This document shows, one piece after another, positions 58,401 to 64,000 of a DNA stretch of 64,000 nucleotides (its first letter is position 1; each line of letters opens with the position of its first letter). The stretch lies in the NCBI GenBank assembly GCA_928724745.1, contig CAKMXJ010000003.1, positions 682,001-746,000 of the forward strand, read 5' to 3'. The notes under the pieces are model-generated. The model was not told the origin of the DNA and made no database searches. It worked only from the letters and a program-made list of their open reading frames with translations. Both the position numbers and the translations under genes were made by a program. Source of the DNA: Anthracocystis setariae (Eukaryota > Basidiomycota > Ustilaginomycetes > Ustilaginales > Ustilaginaceae).

Positions 58401-60414
58401 GCGGGGGGATGGCCCCGGCCGGGGGCGTCGCGGGCTCGGGCTCGCCTTGCCCGGGCAGGGGAAATTGCATGGCGCGAGCCTCGTAGTCGAGGACGGGGCG
58501 CGTGGCCTCGATCCAGTCCAAGCCTAAGATGACGTCGTAGCTCGATATGCGCGGGGCCACGAAGAAGCGGTGGTGGGGGGCGACGGTGAGGCCCGCCAGC
58601 CCCACGGCTGCCCTGCAGGTATGAGTGATGGGCTCCGAGGCTGCGTCGAACGTCGCTGTCTTAACCGGAGTGGCCAACCCGTGCAGGTCAATGCCCGCGC
58701 CCTCGAGGAGATCCTTCGCCACGAAGGACGCGGTAGCGCCGCCGTCGATGAGAGCGCGCGCCCGCAGGTGGTCAATGGTGACCCAGCACTCGTAGGCCGG
58801 GATGCTGGGGTGACGACCCACACGGATGTGGTCACTCTGAACGGATGGCTCCGCGATGGGTTCCAGTGCGGCGACATGCGTGCGGAGTGGGAACCAATCG
58901 GGGTGAGTCAGTAGTTGAGCCACGGCCGCGCGCGGAGGGAAAAGGGCGTCCTCAAAACCCAGGGGGTCGAGGGTGGGGTCGTAGACCGCTTCGTCGTAGG
59001 CATCCCTTTCGGCCGGGGGGTCGCACTCGGTAGGCGCGTGGTCTGAAGCGGGATCTTCTCCTTCGGGCGGCAGGAGGTAGTTGCCTGTAGTGGGCTCAAC
59101 CGTAATGACATTAGCGCGCAGCGCGCGCTCCTGCGTGGCCTGTGGGCAATCGCGCGCGAGGTGTTTCTCGCCACAGGTGTAGCACAGGTTGTTCTCGCGC
59201 CGGTAGCGGCGTGTGTCCTCCGTGAGCTTCTGCAAAGCCGTGTTGGCGCGGGCCGGAGCATGGAAAGCTGGGCGCGCGGCGGCCGGGGCGGCGGCGGGGC
59301 GAGCGGCGTTCAACCCACCAGTCGGGGCTCCCGTCGGGGTCGTACCGGGCTCCGGTCGGGGGCGCTCGTCATTGCGGCCCGTCGCGCGGCCCGGAATGTG
59401 GGCGGTTCCGGCTGAGTCGAGGCCGGTTTCGAGCATCTGCTGCTCGGTGCGTACAGCAGCGTTGATGTACTCCTGCAGGTCGTGGGTCTGCACATGTAGG
59501 AGGTGGCGCCGGAACGTCTCACGGAGTCCCAGCTGGAACGTAGTGAGCAGCTGCTGCTTGTCGGTAGCGTTGGCTCGCGTGGCCAGCGCCTGAAACTCGG
59601 CAGCGAAGCGGCTGACGCTCCCGGTTTGACGCAGCTTCTGCAGCTGCATCCTGGCCGTATGTCCTGGGTGAGGATCGCCGTACGTGCGGCGTAGGGAACC
59701 GCAGTAGCGCGGCCAGTCGTGGAAGATCGGGTCGTGAGGGCTCGCCTGGCGCATGTTGCGCAGGTGGTCGCGAGGCGCGCCACCCACGTGTGCCAGGGCC
59801 CAGAGGACCCGGCGGTTGTCTGTGGCAAAGCGTGCCGGGTTGAGGTCGAAGTGCAGCTCGCACTGCTCAATGTAGGCCTCCAGCTCTTCCCGCTTACCGT
59901 CCCAGTCGGGGGCAGCGATGCGGAGTTCAGGAGCTTTGTCGAGGCTCGCGTCCAGGGGAGCGGTCCACGGCACCAGAGGGGGGACCGGGAGGGAGTACCC
60001 GGGCTGCGGCTCGCGGGCGTGGTGGGGGTCCTGCTCCATCCGGCGGGTGGCGCGCTCGTAGCGCTGCTCGGATGTCTCGCGATCCGTCGCCGGGTTGGGA
60101 GCCTCTCTGGGAGGCTCCGCTTCGGCGGCCCTGGGCGAGCGCTGGGAGGGGGTAGCCGCGGGGGGTGGTTGGCCCCTTTGCTCGCGGCGCAACGCGCGCA
60201 TCTCCAGGACCAATTCCTGCAGGACGGCCATTTGCTCCTGGAGCACCGCCATCAGCGGGACAGCGGCCTCCGGGGTGGGCGCGGGAGAGTTGGTGGTGGT
60301 CGCGCTCGCCGAGGAGGGTGCGACGACCATGGGAGGGTCTTCCCCGGCGGAGGACCAGTCGTCCAAGGGGTTTTGGTTGGCGACCTGGCTGCGAGTCACC
60401 GGCATGGGGAGCAT
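55418..60414 (-). CDS. Gag-pol polyprotein of the chromovirus, single ORF with one frameshift
   Basis: The first ATG is at 60414 (MLPMPVTRSQ), only 38 bases after the 5' LTR. Order on the minus strand: Gag (PDWDGKREELEAYIEQCELH); a zinc knuckle near 59185-59140 (CYTCGEKHLARDC, one residue shorter than usual); protease near 58750 with LIDGGATASF (DGG instead of the usual DSG/DTG); reverse transcriptase with VYLDDILVFS near 57745; RNase H with ETDASDY; integrase with the HHCC zinc finger (GHPGVATT to CSACK) and DDE residues in SMDHIEGL, VSDRGRTF and TDGQTERTN. This frame runs to a stop at 55756, but homology moves to the -1 frame near 56000-56060. That frame carries the integrase tail (GPFTVLEAVGQRAYRLDLP, HPVFHVSLLEPY) and a chromodomain (LKYQVKWAGYDEPTWEP), ending at 55418. 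As read, the chromodomain is lost without a shift or sequence correction. Confidence 0.92.
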
Positions 60415-60441
60415 TGTTTGAGCGTGCGGGGTGACGGGTAG

Positions 60442-60451
60442 GTCGAATGTA
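60442..60451 (-). other. Self-priming primer-binding site of the retrotransposon
   Basis: Sense strand TACATTCGAC, one base inside the 5' LTR border. It does not start with TGG as tRNA-primed sites do. It is exactly complementary to GTCGAATGTA in the same LTR (60631-60640, sense strand), about 40 bases downstream of the TATA box, where the RNA 5' end is expected. Confidence 0.75.
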
Positions 60452-60452
60452 A

Positions 60453-60888
60453 TGTTAAGCGCCAAGGGTCTGACAACCTCCTGACTGTGCGGCGTGGCAC
60501 GCGGTGCGCGAGGCTTGGGCTTGAGAGCGCGTGGCGGGAGTGGTGGCCACGAGAGTCACCGAGCACGATCCTGAGGTTAACGGTTCTACCGTTGGGTCTG
60601 ATATTCGCTATTACTCAAGGTAACTAAGAATACATTCGACGAGCGGACGACAGGGAGGTGACGCGCGGCTGCTCACTTATAAAGCATCACGCGTACCGCG
60701 CGGCGCGCAACGGAACGTAGGCCGCGCGCGGTCCTGAATCGCGGGGTGGACCTTGTCATGTCACGCGTGGCGCGCCCCCTCCTTCACGGCGTACCGCGCG
60801 GCGCGCCCTAGTGGCCACACATCGCGCGGCACGCGCCTGGCGGCACTCCCGTGGCGCGCTGGCTGGGGCCCCCCATCCAGCCGTAACA
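60453..60888 (-). repeat. 5' LTR (right)
   Basis: 436 bp, apparently identical to the left LTR. On the sense (minus) strand it has TATAA at 60681-60677 and a likely RNA start at about 60640, so U3 is about 248 bp and R-U5 about 188 bp. The start point is inferred from the self-priming match, not from data. Confidence 0.95.
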
Positions 60889-60893
60889 GGTCG
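60889..60893. other. Target-site duplication, right copy (GGTCG)
   Basis: Directly follows the right LTR and matches 52361-52365. The DNA beyond it (to 61118) was joined to the DNA left of 52361 before the insertion. Confidence 0.93.
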
Positions 60894-61120
60894 CCCCTTG
60901 ACGAAGTCGACTTCCAATAGAAAGCCATCTCCCGCTTGCCACACTTCTATATTCCAGCCTGGCACTGATGTTTGTAACACAGGCTTGATGGAGTGGCCCA
61001 AAGGCTTGCAGAACAAAGCCTCTAATGTGAGGTGTCAATTGGGTTGTCCAGAGCGGCCGCAAAGGCCGCAAATGGACTGCCAGAGATGCCGAAAATGCAT
61101 AGACAGTGGCAAAAGATGTA

Positions 61121-61770
61121 CAGTACCTGTCCATAAGTTTCCGCACGGTCGCGTTTTTGGAATTTTGTGTAACATGAAATTATGCACACTCTTTTGCTCA
61201 TCAATTCTCAATTCTCAGCTGCTTGTTACTCTTGCTTGATTGCATGGATTGATAGTGTGTTGGGACCAGTATCAGTGGCTGTGAGCTGACATTGTTTGAA
61301 TGGTTGAGTGGACTTCTGTGCTTGATCAAGTAGTGCCTAACCAGTTTTGCTGCAAGCTGTCAACTGAGCTGAAATCAAGGAAAAAAGTAGGCGATAACTC
61401 AAAGCTGTGTCCACAGCATTGATGATGTCTTGATGGTCTCTCTGGTGAGGGCAGGCTTGAATCAAGCTGACCACCAAAGCAGCTGCCAAGATCAACAGCA
61501 GCTCAGAGTTGCAAGCCATGAAGTGTCAGACAGTGTTGGTCAAATCTCTTAACAAGCATGCTTCCTTTTTGTTGCTAGCAAGCTGTATTGTACCTATGTA
61601 CTACCACCTGAGCTTCATGAGCAATGAACATTCCCATGCTGAGCATCAAGCTAGCTAGCTGGTATGGTCTTTACATTGCTGTATACTGTTGGACACCATC
61701 AAATTTATTCACAACCATGAAGAGAAATTTGAAAATTCAAAATCGTCCGGAAACTTATGGACAGGTACTG
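61121..61770. mobile_element. Tc1/mariner-type MITE, copy B (well preserved)
   Basis: 650 bp, flanked by TA on both sides (61119-61120 and 61771-61772). The left end CAGTACCTGTCCATAAGTTT plus CCG is an exact 23-bp inverted match to the right end, and the similarity continues with mismatches for about 40 bp. TA duplication and CAG ends are typical of Tc1/mariner. No transposase lies inside, so it would depend on an element elsewhere. It aligns with 6891-7550 throughout in the same orientation. It inserted about 230 bp from the LTR retrotransposon. Confidence 0.92.
61337..61519 (-). CDS. Small ORF inside MITE copy B with a signal-peptide-like start
   Basis: 60 residues from the ATG at 61519. 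The first 22 residues are identical to those in copy A (MACNSELLLILAAALVVSLI, then QA), followed by CPHQRDHQDIINAVDT and a C-terminus in another frame than copy A (ending TACSKTG). Either the element captured the 5' part of a secreted-protein gene, or the ORF is fortuitous. The DNA before the ATG (61560-61670) is the most conserved part of the element. Confidence 0.3.
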   Translation of the reverse strand: MACNSELLLILAAALVVSLIQACPHQRDHQDIINAVDTALSYRLLFSLISAQLTACSKTG

Positions 61771-62117
61771 TACGGTTCTATAGTCAAGTTTCAAGTACAA
61801 ATGGGCAAAGGTTGTCCAGGTTTTGTGTATATCCGGCGAGAAGTGAGCGAGTCACACAATGTTGGTTAAAGTTGGTCTGTTGCGGTGGTTATTGGTATGA
61901 CAGCATGCGCTAGGGTGAGGAGCATCAAATGGTATTGGTTTACTGTGGTCAATTGGTTGTCGGCGTTGGCGAGACAAGCGTCACTGACACCATCTCGAAA
62001 AAAATTTGTTTTGACCATTACTCGGCTATTTTCTGATCGATCTTGCTCCAAATTTGAGGAGGGCGTTCCCCTCGGCTTTCCGCGTCTCGTGGTTCCAAAA
62101 AAAAACGAAAAACGGCC
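61771..62117. other. Spacer between the MITE and the tRNA terminator
   Basis: AT-rich DNA with no gene. It is the downstream flank of the tRNA gene, which reads leftward. Confidence 0.5.
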
Positions 62118-62126
62118 AAAAAAAAA
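62118..62126 (-). terminator. Pol III terminator of the tRNA-Arg gene
   Basis: Nine A on the plus strand form a T9 run on the tRNA strand, seven bases after the discriminator base. Confidence 0.8.
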
Positions 62127-62132
62127 GAAAGG

Positions 62133-62250
62133 AGACGACGGCGGGACTCGAACCCGCAGCCTTAGAGTTATTTCACCAAGAGGTAAAAACCCCTTTCGTG
62201 ATTTGCGATTTTTTAGAAGCTCTATGCGCTAGCCATTGCGCCACGCCGCC
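62133..62250 (-). tRNA. tRNA-Arg(UCU) with a 45-bp intron
   Basis: The minus strand folds into a full cloverleaf: acceptor stem GGCGGCG with CGTCGTC (two G-U pairs), D stem GCGC/GCGC, anticodon stem TAGAG/CTCTA, T arm GCGGG-TTCGAGT-CCCGC. The loop CTTCTAA gives anticodon UCU, arginine (AGA codons). The 45-base intron (62213-62169) lies after position 37, the standard place for nuclear tRNA introns. The internal promoter A box (TGGCGCAATGG) and B box (GGTTCGAGTCC) are both present. Confidence 0.93.
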
Positions 62251-62433
62251 GCGTTGCCAGATCAATGAAATTAATGTATTCATGTATGCTTAATGAACAA
62301 CGCTACTTCCACGGGTGATAACTCAACTCGTTACCATGTTTCACACCACAAGCAGGATACGCACACAGAGTGGGTTGAGCAAGGCAATTGAGTGACAAAG
62401 AGTGGTAAAAAGCGGTAAAGGCGAGGCCCTTGG

Positions 62434-64000
62434 TTACTTGCGGCCAAACCAGCCACCGAGCCAACCTTTTTTGTTAGCGGCTGCCTGGGCTTCGGCTTGG
62501 GCCTCCTCTTCTTCAGCAAGCGCATTGCCGGGGTCGTAAGCAAGCGAGTAGTCTCCTTCGTCGTCATCGTCGTCGTCGTCATCATCATCTTCGTGGTCTT
62601 CAAAGTGTTCGGCCTCGTCTTCGTCCCGCTGCTGGGTCTCGGCTCGGGGCGCTGCGGCGGCGGCGACGCCATGGCCTGCCTTGGTTCTGGCTGGCTCAGC
62701 CGCCTGAACAGGCACAACCTGGGCCTTGGTCTTGGTCTTAGCCGGGGAAGCGGGCTGTGACATGCCCGCAATTCCTTGCTGCTGGCGTTCGAATTCGGTT
62801 ATGACATCGTCAGGCACCCTCTGCGCCTCCTGAAGCGAGACAGGGTCAAAGTCGATGTACTTGCGAGCCAGTTCCTGGAGCACCTGACCAGCGCGGGAGT
62901 CGGACATGGGCGAAGCTTTGACCTTCTTGCCGTGCGATCCCTGCTTTTGAGCCTTGAGCAGCGCCTTCTGCACGCCACGCTTGAGACTGGTCAGCATCTC
63001 GTCCGAGTGGTCAAACACCGCCTCGGATCCGGCACTCGACTTGAGACGCGGCGGGAAGTCGGCATCCTCCTCATCCACATCTTCAGCCAACTCGGCCGCC
63101 TGGCGAGCCTGACGAATGTATAGCTGAGCACGCGTCAGCAAAAGGACCGCTTCTGCATGCGCGCCGGACAAGGAGAAAGCGCGAGCAAGATGACGCAAGA
63201 TCTCACTGCGGAACCACGCGGCCTTGGCCTCGACCAGGCTGGAAACATCGGGTTCAGACTCGATGAGCTGGATAGATCCCATGGCAACTAGACTCGTCTC
63301 AGCGGCATCGAGCAATCTGGCGAGCGAAGGGACAGCACGTGCTCCGCGACGGTTCGACTTCTGCGCAGCGATTGCGCGTGCGCGATTCTCCCTGGCCAAC
63401 GCCTGGCGAGTGCGAAGCTTCCTCGTTCCACTTCTGGCGGGTTTGGGCGGGTGCGATGCAGCAGCGGAACGAATCTGCTTTGGCTTGGATCCGGGCTGCT
63501 TCTTTCGCGGAGCATTCTTCTTGGCCGCAATGGCCTCGGCGATTTTCTGCTGCTTACCCTTGCTCTTTTTGGTGCGCTTGAGTGCAGCCGAGCCGGCACT
63601 GTGGCTTTTGTTGCCCTTCAAACGGGCTTCGACACTGGACATGGCACGCTTCTCACGCTTCTCTGCCCTGCGCTCGACTTCGGCAACGAGTCGGAGGTTA
63701 CGCCAGATGCGAAGGGCGAGCAGACGGTAGAAGATAAAGTCGTGGGCGATTTGGAGGTCCTTGCTAGCAGTCTCGTAACGCGCCGAGTGGCTCTTGGAGA
63801 GCGCTTCAGCGTTGTCCTCGACAAGCTTGCGAGCAACGTCTTCGGCATCAGTGAAGGCGCTGAGGGCACGGTCGAAGGGATCGAGCTCGGTACGGCCGCC
63901 CTTGCCGAGTCGTGCGGTCGAGGTGGAAGCGGTGCGAGCACCGTCAGCCGAGGATTCGCCTTGGACAATGTCGCGCTTCTTGGCCTTGCGCTGTGCATGG
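62434..64000 (-). CDS. SRP68: SRP68, signal recognition particle subunit, N-terminus cut by window edge
   Basis: The frame is open from the right edge, so the N-terminus is missing; 521 residues are visible. The first visible part (HAQRKAKKRDIVQ, then DLQIAHDFIFYRLLALRIWR) and the helical repeats with SLARLLDAAETSLVAMGSIQ and EILRHLARAFSLSGAHAEAV follow the SRP68 pattern of TPR-like hairpins. The C-terminus (KKGWLGGWFGRK) matches the glycine/aromatic tail of the family. SRP68 with SRP72 binds the 7S RNA of the signal recognition particle, which brings ribosomes making secreted proteins to the ER. A basic stretch (LKRTKKSKGKQQK, KKNAPRKKQPGSKPK) interrupts the middle and may bind RNA. An acidic D-run precedes the tail. 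Recognition rests on pattern, not on a database search. Confidence 0.82.
   Translation of the reverse strand, partial: HAQRKAKKRDIVQGESSADGARTASTSTARLGKGGRTELDPFDRALSAFTDAEDVARKLVEDNAEALSKSHSARYETASKDLQIAHDFIFYRLLALRIWRNLRLVAEVERRAEKREKRAMSSVEARLKGNKSHSAGSAALKRTKKSKGKQQKIAEAIAAKKNAPRKKQPGSKPKQIRSAAASHPPKPARSGTRKLRTRQALARENRARAIAAQKSNRRGARAVPSLARLLDAAETSLVAMGSIQLIESEPDVSSLVEAKAAWFRSEILRHLARAFSLSGAHAEAVLLLTRAQLYIRQARQAAELAEDVDEEDADFPPRLKSSAGSEAVFDHSDEMLTSLKRGVQKALLKAQKQGSHGKKVKASPMSDSRAGQVLQELARKYIDFDPVSLQEAQRVPDDVITEFERQQQGIAGMSQPASPAKTKTKAQVVPVQAAEPARTKAGHGVAAAAAPRAETQQRDEDEAEHFEDHEDDDDDDDDDDEGDYSLAYDPGNALAEEEEAQAEAQAAANKKGWLGGWFGRK

Larger units (their letters stand above)
52366..60888 (-). 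mobile_element. Complete Tf1/sushi-like Ty3 chromovirus LTR retrotransposon, 8,523 bp
   Basis: Two 436-bp LTRs with TG...CA type ends (TGTTAAGCG / CCGTAACA on the plus strand) appear identical base for base and are flanked by GGTCG duplications. Gag-pol is on the minus strand, so the right LTR (60453-60888) is the 5' LTR. Protein order is Gag, protease, reverse transcriptase, RNase H, integrase, chromodomain: a Ty3/gypsy chromovirus. Gag and Pol share one frame, as in Tf1. The primer-binding site is complementary to the element's own 5' RNA end, not to a tRNA. A C-run next to the left LTR is the polypurine tract on the sense strand. It also holds an oppositely oriented, intron-containing gene between pol and the 3' LTR. 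Insertion looks recent. Confidence 0.95.

Noticed and set aside
59719..60441. 240-residue plus-strand ORF opposite gag
   Set aside because: GC-rich shadow of gag with no domain. Unlike the gene at 53079-54940 it overlaps coding DNA and has no introns or motifs.
60889..61118. Minus-strand ORF piece (LLEVDFVKGRP) right of the element as a retrotransposon coding remnant
   Set aside because: The short peptide matches no motif I can name, and the frame runs into the LTR.
1..64000. CRISPR arrays, prokaryotic operons, riboswitches or rRNA
   Set aside because: None seen. Gene structure, spliceosomal introns and the intron-containing tRNA are those of a eukaryotic nucleus.

Overview
The window reads as a fungal nuclear chromosome, most likely from a smut-type basidiomycete (Ustilaginales). 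This rests on long, mostly intron-free, fairly GC-rich genes, serine-rich low-complexity tails, and fungal housekeeping proteins: a Bem2-like RhoGAP, ATG2, a Gea/GBF1-type Sec7 protein, Tvp38, Psf2, SRP68 and a CDC50-family protein. No species name can be proved from the sequence alone.

Layout. 1-1080 (-): CDC50/LEM3 flippase subunit, cut by the left edge. 2886-6692 (+): TBC RabGAP. 6891-7550: a decayed Tc1/mariner-type MITE. 7648-11574 (-): Ser-rich orphan. 12604-18882 (+): ATG2. 18993-21107 (-): GH5 glucanase-like. 22851-24149 (+): atypical NAD-binding SDR. 24337-25110 (-): small charged orphan. 25493-30949 (-): Sec7 ARF-GEF. 31305-32741 (-): hydrolase-like/SnoaL-like protein. 33133-34806 (-): 4-coumarate-CoA-ligase-like enzyme. 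34807-38435: a 3.6-kb spacer full of simple repeats and TACAGTA words. 38436-46262 (+): Bem2-like RasGEF/PH/RhoGAP. 46404-47261 (-): Psf2. 47916-49034 (+): Tvp38. 49138-50910 (-): inositol/sugar MFS transporter. 52366-60888: complete LTR retrotransposon. 61121-61770: a second, well-preserved MITE of the same family. 62133-62250 (-): intron-containing tRNA-Arg(UCU). 62434-64000 (-): SRP68, cut by the right edge.

The standout is the retrotransposon. It is a Tf1/sushi-like Ty3 chromovirus on the minus strand, with apparently identical 436-bp LTRs and a 5-bp target duplication (GGTCG). The 10 nt just inside its 5' LTR are exactly complementary to a stretch about 40 nt downstream of the LTR TATA box, the hallmark of Tf1-style self-priming. 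Gag-pol is a single ORF with one -1 frameshift before the chromodomain. Between pol and the 3' LTR lies a gene on the opposite strand. It has two clear GT-AG introns, each with an in-frame stop, and splicing gives a 563-residue protein with a cysteine-rich putative zinc-binding region. Its introns can survive retrotransposition because the sense genomic RNA does not show them as introns.

The second mobile system is a pair of about 650-bp Tc1/mariner MITEs ending in TA-CAG...CTG-TA. Both carry the start of an ORF with a signal-peptide-like N-terminus. The word TACAGTA/TACTGTA, which equals the canonical excision footprint of such an element, is strongly over-represented in the intergenic DNA, with nine copies between 36.2 and 37.3 kb. 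The host genes are mainly membrane-traffic and lipid-transport functions (CDC50, TBC, ATG2, Sec7, Tvp38, SRP68) plus polarity and replication genes. They do not form an obvious metabolic cluster.
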